Positions 52,215-60,235 of a stretch of DNA of 64,000 nucleotides are shown piece by piece; within the stretch, counting starts at the first letter, position 1, and every line of letters begins with the position of its first letter. Origin of the DNA: UBA7398 sp964632545 (GTDB lineage Bacteria; Actinomycetota; Actinomycetes; Nanopelagicales; Nanopelagicaceae); contig CAZWBQ010000002.1 of assembly GCA_964632545.1 (NCBI GenBank), positions 67,439-131,438 of the forward strand. Direction: 5' to 3'. A model generated the notes under the pieces. It searched no databases. It was not told the origin of the DNA and saw nothing but the letters and a program-made list of their open reading frames with translations. Made by a program: the position numbers and the translations under genes.

Positions 52215-53129
52215 ATGACCTTAATTGTAATTTGTGGTGCAACTGCAACTGGTAAGAGTGATTTGGCAGTAGCGCTAGCTAACGAAATAAAAGGTGAAAT
52301 TGTAAATGCCGATTCGATGCAACTTTACAAAGGTATGGATATCGGAACCGCAAAATTAACCGTGCCTGAGCGTCAAGGGATACCACATCATTTACTAGAT
52401 ATATTAACGGTAAACCAAGATGCAACTGTTGCCCAATATCAAGAGTTAGCACGGTTACAGATAGATGCGCTACTGAAAGAAAAAATTCCAGTGGTAGTAG
52501 TTGGTGGTACTGGTCTTTACATTAAGGCAGTTTTGGATGATCTAAACTTCCCGGATACCGATCCAATAGTTCGCGAAAAAATTGCGTTAGAAGCGCTAAC
52601 CCTTGGTGGGGATCTCATGCATGCACGACTTAGTGAGTTAGACCCTGCGGCAGCTTTTGCCATTCCAAAAGAGAATGTCCGTCGAGTTGTTCGCGCACTA
52701 GAAGTAATTGAGATTACTGGGAAGCCTTACACCGCTAATTTGCCGCGCGAAGGCAGTACAAAATACCCATTTGCTAAGCAATTTGGACTAGCCCTTGATC
52801 GTTCGAAATTGCAAGAGCGAATTGATGCCCGGGTTGATCGAATGTGGGAACTTGGTTTGGTTGCGGAAGTACGTGATTTGATTAAAGCAGGGCTACTAGA
52901 AGGCCGAACTGCACAAGCTGCACTTGGTTATGCCCAAATTATAAAGTTTGCAAAAGGCGAGATCGATGAGACCGAAGCGATGGCAGAGACAAAGCGGAGC
53001 ACGCGCCAATATGCCCGCCGCCAAGAAACTTGGTTTTCTCGCGACGAACGGATCCAATGGATAAATCCCGCGCCGATCGCCAGCCTGCTAGAAACTGTGC
53101 TTTCATCTACGATTGGCAAAGATGAGTAA
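52215..53129 (+). CDS. miaA: tRNA dimethylallyltransferase
   Basis: A 304-residue enzyme that adds a dimethylallyl group to A37 of tRNAs reading UNN codons. It shows the P-loop GATATGKSDLAVALA, NADSMQLYKGMDIGTAK and VVGGTGLYIKAVLDDL. It follows miaB by one base and so supplies its substrate from the same operon. Confidence 0.95.
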   Translation: MTLIVICGATATGKSDLAVALANEIKGEIVNADSMQLYKGMDIGTAKLTVPERQGIPHHLLDILTVNQDATVAQYQELARLQIDALLKEKIPVVVVGGTGLYIKAVLDDLNFPDTDPIVREKIALEALTLGGDLMHARLSELDPAAAFAIPKENVRRVVRALEVIEITGKPYTANLPREGSTKYPFAKQFGLALDRSKLQERIDARVDRMWELGLVAEVRDLIKAGLLEGRTAQAALGYAQIIKFAKGEIDETEAMAETKRSTRQYARRQETWFSRDERIQWINPAPIASLLETVLSSTIGKDE

Positions 53130-53928
53130 CTCACTTATAGGTACATATGGCCACGGTACTGAGAATGATTTTATTCTAGTCTTTGATCCAAACGATGAAA
53201 ACAATATTTCTTCAAAACAAACCGCCGCAATTTGCAATCGCGAAACCGGAATAGGCGCGGATGGTTTGATTCGCATAATCAAGCGAACTGATAAATGGTT
53301 TATGGATTATCGAAATGCCGACGGATCAATCGCTGAAATGTGTGGGAACGGCATCCGAGTAATGGCCCGCTATTTAGTCGATCGTGGCCACCAACCATCT
53401 GGGATTTTTTCAATCAACACTAGAGATGGTGCAAAGTATTTAGCTTGCCCAGATAGTGGCGATATCTCAGTAAACCTTGGAAAAGTTGCCCAAGAACCCG
53501 GTGAGATAACTGCCGCAAACAATGGGAAAGTTTGGAACGGTTTAAATATCAACGTTGGAAATCCCCATGCTGTGGTATTTGTCGATGATATTTCTGAGGT
53601 GGGGGATTTAAAGCATCCACCAGTAGTGCGGCCAAAAGAAACTTACCCAGAAGGTGTAAATGTGGAGTTTGTGCAATTTTTAGAAAACGGCGAAATTGCG
53701 ATGCGGGTGCATGAACGTGGCAGTGGTGAAACTCGTTCTTGCGGCACCGGGACTTGCGCCGTCGCTCTAGCTGCAACCATTAAAAAAGGCTTGAATTTGC
53801 CGGCTAAATGGGTAATAAATCCACCAGGCGGACGGTTAGTTGTTGAGATAGATGGCCACTCAAATGCCACCTTAATCGGGCCAGCGCTTCTTTTAAAAGA
53901 TCACGATTTAGGCCCATTTCTTGGCTAA
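53122..53928 (+). CDS. dapF: Diaminopimelate epimerase
   Basis: A 268-residue two-cysteine epimerase converting LL- to meso-diaminopimelate for peptidoglycan and lysine. Catalytic cysteines are in NADGSIAEMCGNGIRV and in RSCGTGTCAVALAA, with NVGNPHAVVF between. The ATG at 53122 overlaps the miaA stop; a TTG three codons earlier is less likely. Confidence 0.95.
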   Translation: MSNSLIGTYGHGTENDFILVFDPNDENNISSKQTAAICNRETGIGADGLIRIIKRTDKWFMDYRNADGSIAEMCGNGIRVMARYLVDRGHQPSGIFSINTRDGAKYLACPDSGDISVNLGKVAQEPGEITAANNGKVWNGLNINVGNPHAVVFVDDISEVGDLKHPPVVRPKETYPEGVNVEFVQFLENGEIAMRVHERGSGETRSCGTGTCAVALAATIKKGLNLPAKWVINPPGGRLVVEIDGHSNATLIGPALLLKDHDLGPFLG

Positions 53929-55363
53929 AGATTTTAATGAAGATGAGTTTGAGGCGATGTTGGCTGAGAACGCCAGAGTTACTGCCGAATTTGATGAAGC
54001 TGAATTTAAGCCAGATCAATTTGAATCAACGCAACAGGATTTAAGTGACCGGGCCGCACTTCGCCGCGTCGCAGGGTTATCTACTGAACTTACCGATATC
54101 TCCGAAGCTGAATATCGCCAACTTCGATTAGAGCGAGTGATCTTGGTCGGAGTATGGACTGAAGGGACAATCGTTGATGCCGAAAATTCCATGGCCGAAC
54201 TAAAAGCGTTAGCAGAAACCGCTGGATCTACCGTATTAGAGGCGTTAATTCAACGCCGCGATAAGCCAGATTCTGCGACTTTTATAGGTTCTGGAAAAGT
54301 GCAAGAACTTAAATCAGTAGTTAATTCATCTGGTGCCGATACTGTTATTTGCGATGGGGAATTGAGCCCGTCACAACTTAGAAATTTAGAGGATAAGGTT
54401 AAAGTAAAAGTTGTCGATCGAACTGCGTTAATTCTAGACATATTTGCGCAACACGCAAAAAGTAAAGAGGGCAAAGCCCAAGTAGAGCTAGCCCAGATGA
54501 GTTATTTGTTACCTCGGTTAAGAGGTTGGGGAGATTCACTTTCCCGTCAAGCAGGTGGCATTGGTGGCCGTGGCCCTGGCGAAACCAAAATTGAAGTTGA
54601 TCGCCGTCGCATTCGAGACAAGATGGCAAAGTTAAATCGCGAGATCGGCGAGATGAAAATTTCACGCGATACCAAACGGCAAGAACGTCGACGAAATTCA
54701 ATTCCTTCAGTTGCGATTGCTGGATATACAAATGCTGGAAAATCTTCGCTCTTAAACCGACTAACAAATGCTGGCGTACTTGTGCAGAACGCGCTTTTTG
54801 CTACCTTGGATCCAACTGTGCGCAAGAGTGAAACCGCCGAAGGTCGAATTTACACTTTGAGCGATACTGTGGGTTTTGTTAAGCATTTACCGCATCAATT
54901 AGTTGATGCCTTTAAATCAACCCTTGAAGAAGTTTCTGGAGCTGATTTAATCGTTCATATAGTTGATGGTTCACATGCCGATCCAAAAGGACAGATAAAA
55001 GCCGTTCGTGAAGTTATCCGCGAAATTGGCGGCGAAAAAATTCCCGAAATAATCGCGATAAATAAGGCTGATATCGCTAGTTCAGAGGTGATGATGGAGC
55101 TACTTCGTGAGGAACCAGATGCTTACGCAATCTCAGTTCATACCGGTTTTGGTATTGATATTTTATTGCGGGCAATTGAAACATCACTTCCAAGACCTAA
55201 GGAAGAGCTCCGAGTAATACTGCCTTATGAACGTGGCGATTTAGTTAGCCAAATTCATGAACACGGTGAAATTATTAGCGAGGAATATTTGCCAGAGGGG
55301 ACTGCATTGCATGCCCGAGTAGATGGCGCGCTCGCTCATGTTCTTGTTAAATATAAATCTTAG
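53921..55363 (+). CDS. hflX: Ribosome-associated GTPase HflX
   Basis: A 480-residue GTPase. The N-terminal HflX domain (about 70-220) includes SATFIGSGKVQEL-like and QVELAQMSYLLPRLRGWG segments, then GGIGGRGPGETKIEVDRR, followed by the G domain with G1 AGYTNAGKSSLLNRL, G3 DTVGFVKHLPHQLVDAFKST and G4 NKAD. It splits stalled 70S ribosomes under stress. The TTG start overlaps the dapF stop by eight bases. The segment between recA and lexA holding miaB-miaA-dapF-hflX is conserved in actinobacteria. Confidence 0.95.
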   Translation: MAKDFNEDEFEAMLAENARVTAEFDEAEFKPDQFESTQQDLSDRAALRRVAGLSTELTDISEAEYRQLRLERVILVGVWTEGTIVDAENSMAELKALAETAGSTVLEALIQRRDKPDSATFIGSGKVQELKSVVNSSGADTVICDGELSPSQLRNLEDKVKVKVVDRTALILDIFAQHAKSKEGKAQVELAQMSYLLPRLRGWGDSLSRQAGGIGGRGPGETKIEVDRRRIRDKMAKLNREIGEMKISRDTKRQERRRNSIPSVAIAGYTNAGKSSLLNRLTNAGVLVQNALFATLDPTVRKSETAEGRIYTLSDTVGFVKHLPHQLVDAFKSTLEEVSGADLIVHIVDGSHADPKGQIKAVREVIREIGGEKIPEIIAINKADIASSEVMMELLREEPDAYAISVHTGFGIDILLRAIETSLPRPKEELRVILPYERGDLVSQIHEHGEIISEEYLPEGTALHARVDGALAHVLVKYKS

Positions 55364-55370
55364 AAAGTAA

Positions 55371-56075
55371 TTATCGAACTGAGCGAAGTACCGCTGTTAC
55401 TTTGCCAAGAATTTCTGCGTTATCACCAGGGATAGGCGAATAATTATCGTTTGCTGGAAGTAACCAAACGTGGCCATCTTTCTTGGAGAAAGTTTTAACG
55501 GTGGCTTCGCCATCAATCATGGCTGCAACTATCTCGCCCTTTTCACATGATTTTTGCGAGCGGATTACCACGAAATCGCCATCGCAGATTGCGACATCAA
55601 TCATGGAGTCGCCAACGACTTTCAGCATAAATAATTCGCCTTCGCCAACGAGTGAAGCAGGTAATGGAAAGAGTTCTTCAACGTGTTGTTCAGCAGTGAT
55701 TGGACCACCTGCTGCGATTCGACCTACTAGCGGCACATTGTGAGTTCGTTCTGGGGTAATTGAGTTTTGTGAATTTTCACCAGGGAGCAAAACTTCAAGA
55801 GCTCTACCTCTAGATGGGTCGCGACGGATAAAGCCTTTTTCTTCTAAAGCTTCGAGTTGGTATTTCACACTTGAAGGGGAGGCCAGGCCAGCTGCTTCGC
55901 CAATCTCCCGCATTGAAGGCGGGTAACCGTTAGCTTCCATAGCGCGCTTAATCGCAAAGAGGATCTTCGCTTGGCGTGGGGTAAGGCCATGTTCATCGGT
56001 TGGGCCATCAGGCAGTTCGGAGACCTTGCTTTTGCTGGGTTTGTTCACTTTGTTCGCTCTCTTCAATTTGCTCAT
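55371..56075 (-). CDS. lexA: LexA repressor
   Basis: A 234-residue SOS repressor. The winged helix (residues about 28-90; YPPSMREIGEAAGLASPSSVKYQLEAL, read in part) binds the box, and the S24 peptidase domain has the Ala-Gly cleavage site in GRIAAGGPI, the catalytic serine in VGDSMID and the lysine in DGEATVKTF. TAACCT lies six bases before the ATG, so the transcript may be leaderless, and an SOS box overlaps the -35 region, giving autorepression. Confidence 0.97.
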   Translation of the reverse strand: MSKLKRANKVNKPSKSKVSELPDGPTDEHGLTPRQAKILFAIKRAMEANGYPPSMREIGEAAGLASPSSVKYQLEALEEKGFIRRDPSRGRALEVLLPGENSQNSITPERTHNVPLVGRIAAGGPITAEQHVEELFPLPASLVGEGELFMLKVVGDSMIDVAICDGDFVVIRSQKSCEKGEIVAAMIDGEATVKTFSKKDGHVWLLPANDNYSPIPGDNAEILGKVTAVLRSVR

Positions 56076-56081
56076 ACCCTT

Positions 56082-56087
56082 AGGTTA
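56082..56087 (-). promoter_or_regulatory. -10 element, leaderless promoter of lexA
   Basis: TAACCT on the minus strand with six bases (AAGGGT) to the ATG at 56075. Confidence 0.5.
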
Positions 56088-56108
56088 GAACAAAATTGCT
56101 AAATAATC

Positions 56109-56120
56109 AAACAAATGTTC
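56109..56120. promoter_or_regulatory. LexA box of lexA
   Basis: AAACAAATGTTC, one mismatch from GAACnnnnGTTC, placed at about -35 to -45 of the lexA promoter. Confidence 0.6.
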
Positions 56121-56135
56121 TAAATTAACTTGCTG

Positions 56136-56158
56136 GTGTCGGTGGTGTGGTGTACCTT
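56136..56158 (+). promoter_or_regulatory. PafBC-type promoter of the LysM gene
   Basis: GTGTCGGTG, exactly eight bases, then TACCTT, again fitting the consensus tTGTCRgtg-N8-TAnnnT. A LexA box begins nine bases after the -10, so this gene appears to have both controls. Confidence 0.6.
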
Positions 56159-56166
56159 CTGTATTA

Positions 56167-56178
56167 GAACAGGCGTTC
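56167..56178. promoter_or_regulatory. LexA box of the LysM gene
   Basis: GAACAGGCGTTC, a perfect GAACnnnnGTTC site overlapping the predicted transcription start. Confidence 0.8.
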
Positions 56179-56234
56179 GAACACTATCCCCAGTGATCGA
56201 CCAAGGCCGGTTAGATATAAAGCAGGAGAATAAT

Positions 56235-56573
56235 ATGTCCACGATTACTTTCGATAACTCGCTAAAAAACCCTTATAAATCAAGCGTTTCGCTAACAGCG
56301 CGCGGTCGCTTTGTTGCCAGGCTTGCGGTATTTGCATCGAGTTTACTTTTAATCGTTGCTGGTTATTCGGCCTATGCGCAATCAGATTTAACTACTTCAT
56401 CAAAAACGACCTACCAAGAGATCGTGGTTGCACCTGGTCAAACGCTTTGGTCAATCGCGGGCAGTATCAGCGATGGCGACCTTCTGGCAGCAGTTGATGA
56501 ACTAACTGAACTCAATAGCCTTAAATCTCCGGAACTTAAGGCTGGGCAGCGGATCTACATCCCAATTCGATAG
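56235..56573 (+). CDS. LysM membrane protein, SOS-linked division inhibitor candidate (ChiZ/YneA-like)
   Basis: A 112-residue protein: short cytoplasmic N-terminus, one membrane span (about residues 32-50, LAVFASSLLLIVAGYSAYA) and a single C-terminal LysM domain (VVAPGQTLWSIAGSISDGD to KAGQRIYIPI). The ATG follows AGCAGGAGAA. Its place, divergent from lexA and followed by nrdR, is the same as mycobacterial Rv2719c (ChiZ), and Bacillus YneA is also a LysM protein divergent from lexA. Both block division after DNA damage. The SOS box and PafBC motif upstream support this role, though it is shorter than ChiZ. Confidence 0.8.
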   Translation: MSTITFDNSLKNPYKSSVSLTARGRFVARLAVFASSLLLIVAGYSAYAQSDLTTSSKTTYQEIVVAPGQTLWSIAGSISDGDLLAAVDELTELNSLKSPELKAGQRIYIPIR

Positions 56574-56650
56574 CGCTCGCCGCCAATCCGACACGCCAGA
56601 AAAGTTCTAGCTTCAAGGTGCATAGAAACTCTCAACTTCCCCTTTATTGT

Positions 56651-56697
56651 TACCACTAGATGTTGGGGTAAAGATGCGGTAGGCTTCCATTAGTGGG
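56651..56697. promoter_or_regulatory. Candidate pair of NrdR boxes
   Basis: Two imperfect palindromes, one of TACC...GGTA type (56651-56670) and one CCATTAGTGG (56687-56696), have centres 31 bases apart, three helical turns. NrdR is known to bind paired boxes at about this spacing. The match to the box consensus is weak, so this is tentative. The 194-base gap otherwise shows no clear promoter. Confidence 0.35.
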
Positions 56698-56767
56698 GGT
56701 TTTGAGGGATAGCACTAATACACCCAAGATCGCTAGAAAATCTGGATTGAAAGGATGACACGCCGAA

Positions 56768-57253
56768 ATGAATTGCCCGTTCTGCCGACATGATGATTCT
56801 CGAGTAGTTGACTCGCGTCCGGCCGAAGAAGGCAGCGCAATTCGTCGCCGTCGCGAGTGCACCCAATGTGGTTCTCGCTTTTCAACCCAAGAGACATCGG
56901 TATTAGCCATTATTAAACGTAGCGGCGCTACTGAACCATTTAGTCGGGAAAAGGTCATCAATGGCGTCCGCAAGGCTTGCCAAGGGCGTCCAGTTAACGA
57001 TGATGATCTAGCTCTGCTGGCGCAACGAGTTGAAGAGACTCTCCGCGCCACCGGACAGGCCGAAATTGAAGCTCAAGAAGTTGGAATGGCTATTCTTGCG
57101 CCACTCCGAGAGCTCGATGAGGTTGCTTACTTACGTTATGCCTCGGTGTACCGTAACTTCTCCTCTCTTGATGATTTCGAAGGTGAGATCGCACTTCTCC
57201 GCGCGATGCCTTCGCAACTTTCAGAAAAGTTTTCCTCCCCGCAATTTAAGTGA
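56768..57253 (+). CDS. nrdR: Transcriptional repressor NrdR
   Basis: A 161-residue repressor of ribonucleotide reductase genes. The zinc ribbon (MNCPFCRHDDSRVVDSRP and ECTQCGSRF) is followed by an ATP-cone domain (about residues 45-135) that senses ATP/dATP. Directly upstream of the class II reductase nrdJ, as in Streptomyces, so it likely controls that gene and itself. Confidence 0.96.
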   Translation: MNCPFCRHDDSRVVDSRPAEEGSAIRRRRECTQCGSRFSTQETSVLAIIKRSGATEPFSREKVINGVRKACQGRPVNDDDLALLAQRVEETLRATGQAEIEAQEVGMAILAPLRELDEVAYLRYASVYRNFSSLDDFEGEIALLRAMPSQLSEKFSSPQFK

Positions 57254-57351
57254 AGTTTTCACGCATCGAAAAGTAGATATAAAGAAGTTTTAAAAGAAGC
57301 AATTAAAAATCAAAATTAGATTCATCAAGAAGAGAAACTGGAGAAATGAAG

Positions 57352-60159
57352 ATGTCGGATACGGTCGTAAACCGCGTAGGCTCAAAAGCAAAATTAGGTA
57401 AAGGTTTAACAATTGAGCGGGTTTACACCACTCCCGGAGTTCATCCTTATGACACTGTCACATGGGAGCGCCGCGATGTGGTTCAAACAAATTGGAAGAC
57501 CGGGGAAGTTGTTTTCGAACAACGCGGTGTTGAATTTCCAGATTCATGGTCAGTAAATGCTTCGACGATTGTTACCACAAAATATTTCCGTGGCGCAGTC
57601 GGTTATGAAAATCGCGAATGGTCGCTAAAGCAAGTGATCGACCGCGTAGTACTTTCATATGCAAAGTCCGGAAAAGAAAATGGATATTTCGCAACAGATG
57701 CTGATGCTGAAATATTTGAACATGAATTAACACATATGTTGATGAATCAAGTTTTTTCATTCAATTCTCCAGTTTGGTTTAACGTTGGCACTAATGCACC
57801 ACAACAAGTTTCAGCCTGTTTTATTCTCTCGGTAGATGACACCATGGAATCAATCCTTAACTGGTATCGAGAAGAGGGCATGATTTTCAAAGGTGGCTCT
57901 GGCGCTGGTCTTAACCTCTCTCGAATTCGCTCATCAAAAGAGCTTCTAAAATCAGGCGGAACTGCATCCGGGCCAGTCTCTTTTATGCGCGGTGCTGATT
58001 CATCTGCTGGAACTATCAAAAGCGGCGGCGCAACTCGTCGCGCTGCGAAAATGGTGGTATTAGATGTTGATCATCCAGATATCGAAGAATTTATTGAAAC
58101 CAAAGTAAATGAAGAAGATAAAATTCGCGCGCTTCGCGATGCTGGTTTTGATATGGACCTTGGTGGAAAAGACATCATCTCTGTGCAATATCAAAATGCT
58201 AATAACTCAGTTCGCGTTTCAGATTCGTTTATGCGTTCCTATGAGAACGGTGATCAATTTGGTTTAGTTGGTCGAGCATCTGGTGAAGTTATTGAAAAGG
58301 TAGATTCGAAAGATCTATTCCGCAAAATGGCAGAAGCAGCATGGGCTTGCGCTGATCCAGGAATTCAATACGACGACACCATCAACGATTGGCACACCAA
58401 TCCAGAGACCGGTCGGATTAACGCATCAAACCCATGTTCCGAATATATGTCCCTTGATAACTCTTCTTGCAACTTGGCTTCACTTAACTTGATGAAGTTC
58501 CTTAAAGCTGATGGATCATTCGATGCTAAGACTTTCGTCAAAGCAACTGAAATGATTATTACCGCGATGGATATCTCAATCTGTTTTGCAGATTTCCCAA
58601 CTGAAGCTATTGGCGTTACAACTCGCGCATACCGTCAACTTGGAATTGGATTTGCCAATATCGGAGCGTTACTTATGGCCTCTGGTCTTGCATACGATTC
58701 TGAAGGCGGACGTGCACTTGCAGGCGCGATTACCTCTTTAATGACTGGCACTTCCTACCGACGTTCGGCAGAACTTGCTGGAATTGTTGGACCATATGAA
58801 GGTTATGCTCGAAATGCAGCGCCACACACACGGGTTATGCGCAAACACCAAGCAGCATCAACTGCAGCGAAATCTGCAACCACACTTGATCGCGATGTAT
58901 GGAGCGAAGCAAATAAAGAGTGGGAAAAGTGCATGGCTATTGGTGAGAAGAACGGGTGGCGTAACGCGCAAGCATCAGTTCTCGCTCCAACCGGAACCAT
59001 TGGTTTGATGATGGATTGCGATACAACTGGTATCGAACCTGATTTCTCACTAGTTAAATTCAAGAAGTTAGTTGGCGGCGGTTCAATGCAGATTGTGAAC
59101 CAGACTGTGCCAGCTGCGCTACGTAAACTTGGTTACGCAGAAGAGACAATCGAAGCCATTGTCGAATATATCTCAGCAAATGGTCATGTAATCGATGCGC
59201 CAGGACTTAAGACCGAACACTACGACGTCTTTGATTGTGCGTTAGGTGCCCGTTCTATCGCTCCTATGGGCCACGTACGAATGATGGCTGCCTGCCAACC
59301 ATTCCTATCAGGTGCGATATCTAAAACTGTTAACTTGCCGGCAGATGCAACTGTTGCTGATGTTGAAGAGGTTTATTACGAAGGTTGGAAACTAGGACTT
59401 AAAGCGCTCGCGGTCTATCGTGATAACTGCAAAGTCGGACAACCACTTTCAGATGGCAAAGCAGCTAAGACAGATGACTCTGCTAGCGCAGCGCCTGCCC
59501 CAGCAACTCGCAAGCGCCTTCCTAAGTCACGACCATCACGCACTACTTCTTTCTCAGTAGCTGGCGCAGAGGGTTATATGACTGCTGGAACTTATGAAGA
59601 TGGAAAACTTGGCGAAGTATTCTTAAAACTCGGCAAGCAAGGTTCAACACTTGCTGGTGTAATGGATGCCTTCTCAATCGCAGTATCAATCGGTTTGCAA
59701 TACGGCGTTCCGCTAGATACCTACGTTCAAAAGTTCACTAATCTTCGATTCGAGCCAGCTGGAATGACCGATGATCCAGATATTCGCATGGCGCAATCCA
59801 TGATGGATTACATCTTCCGCCGGTTAGCACTTGATTATTTACCATTTGATGATCGCTCATCTCTTGGTCTTTACACTGCAGCAGAGCGTGCAAACGCTTT
59901 AGATACCGGCGAATACACCGCAGTTGAAGTTACTGCTCCGGCAGCTCCAATAGCAGCCGCACCTAAAACTGCAGTTGTGAAAAGTGAAGTAAAAATTGAA
60001 GCCGCGCCATCACATATCGGTTCTTCAACTGAATTGATGGAGAAGCTTTCTGGAGTAAAAACTGATGCACCGCTATGTATGACCTGCGGTGTAAAGATGC
60101 GTATGTCAGGCGCTTGCTATGTCTGCGAAGGTTGCGGCGCTACCTCTGGTTGCAGCTAA
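57352..60159 (+). CDS. nrdJ: Adenosylcobalamin-dependent (class II) ribonucleotide reductase
   Basis: A 935-residue enzyme making all deoxyribonucleotides with vitamin B12 as radical source. It shows GGSGAGLNLSRIRSS, GADSSAGTIKSGGATRRAAKM (read in part) and the active-site NPCSEYMSLDNSSCNLASLN. A flexible Ala/Pro-rich linker leads to a C-terminal cysteine cluster CMTCGVKMRMSGACYVCEGCG. No intein is seen. GGAG lies eight bases before the ATG at 57352; an ATG two codons earlier (57346) is closer to it and less likely. No cobalamin riboswitch is visible in the 98 bases after nrdR. Confidence 0.95.
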   Translation: MSDTVVNRVGSKAKLGKGLTIERVYTTPGVHPYDTVTWERRDVVQTNWKTGEVVFEQRGVEFPDSWSVNASTIVTTKYFRGAVGYENREWSLKQVIDRVVLSYAKSGKENGYFATDADAEIFEHELTHMLMNQVFSFNSPVWFNVGTNAPQQVSACFILSVDDTMESILNWYREEGMIFKGGSGAGLNLSRIRSSKELLKSGGTASGPVSFMRGADSSAGTIKSGGATRRAAKMVVLDVDHPDIEEFIETKVNEEDKIRALRDAGFDMDLGGKDIISVQYQNANNSVRVSDSFMRSYENGDQFGLVGRASGEVIEKVDSKDLFRKMAEAAWACADPGIQYDDTINDWHTNPETGRINASNPCSEYMSLDNSSCNLASLNLMKFLKADGSFDAKTFVKATEMIITAMDISICFADFPTEAIGVTTRAYRQLGIGFANIGALLMASGLAYDSEGGRALAGAITSLMTGTSYRRSAELAGIVGPYEGYARNAAPHTRVMRKHQAASTAAKSATTLDRDVWSEANKEWEKCMAIGEKNGWRNAQASVLAPTGTIGLMMDCDTTGIEPDFSLVKFKKLVGGGSMQIVNQTVPAALRKLGYAEETIEAIVEYISANGHVIDAPGLKTEHYDVFDCALGARSIAPMGHVRMMAACQPFLSGAISKTVNLPADATVADVEEVYYEGWKLGLKALAVYRDNCKVGQPLSDGKAAKTDDSASAAPAPATRKRLPKSRPSRTTSFSVAGAEGYMTAGTYEDGKLGEVFLKLGKQGSTLAGVMDAFSIAVSIGLQYGVPLDTYVQKFTNLRFEPAGMTDDPDIRMAQSMMDYIFRRLALDYLPFDDRSSLGLYTAAERANALDTGEYTAVEVTAPAAPIAAAPKTAVVKSEVKIEAAPSHIGSSTELMEKLSGVKTDAPLCMTCGVKMRMSGACYVCEGCGATSGCS

Positions 60160-60172
60160 TCCACAAGTAATT

Positions 60173-60208
60173 AAAAAACGAGCCTCAATTTTTGGGGCTC
60201 GTTTTTTT
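60173..60208 (+). terminator. Rho-independent terminator after nrdJ
   Basis: CGAGCC (60179-60184) pairs with GGCTCG (60196-60201) around a short T-rich loop, flanked by an A-run before and seven Ts after. This is the only classical intrinsic terminator I can see in the window. Confidence 0.85.
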
Positions 60209-60223
60209 ATTTAATTTCAACAG

Positions 60224-60229
60224 TAAGGT
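60224..60229 (+). promoter_or_regulatory. -10 element, leaderless promoter of the DinG-like gene
   Basis: TAAGGT with six bases (TTCCAC) to the ATG at 60236, just after the terminator, so this gene must have its own promoter. Confidence 0.55.
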
Positions 60230-60235
60230 TTCCAC

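Noticed and set aside
57254..57351. Cobalamin riboswitch before nrdJ
   Set aside because: The gap is only about 98 bases, too short for the whole element, and I do not see the conserved B12-box sequence.
49177..60159. Inteins in recA or nrdJ
   Set aside because: Both proteins have normal length and uninterrupted active-site motifs.
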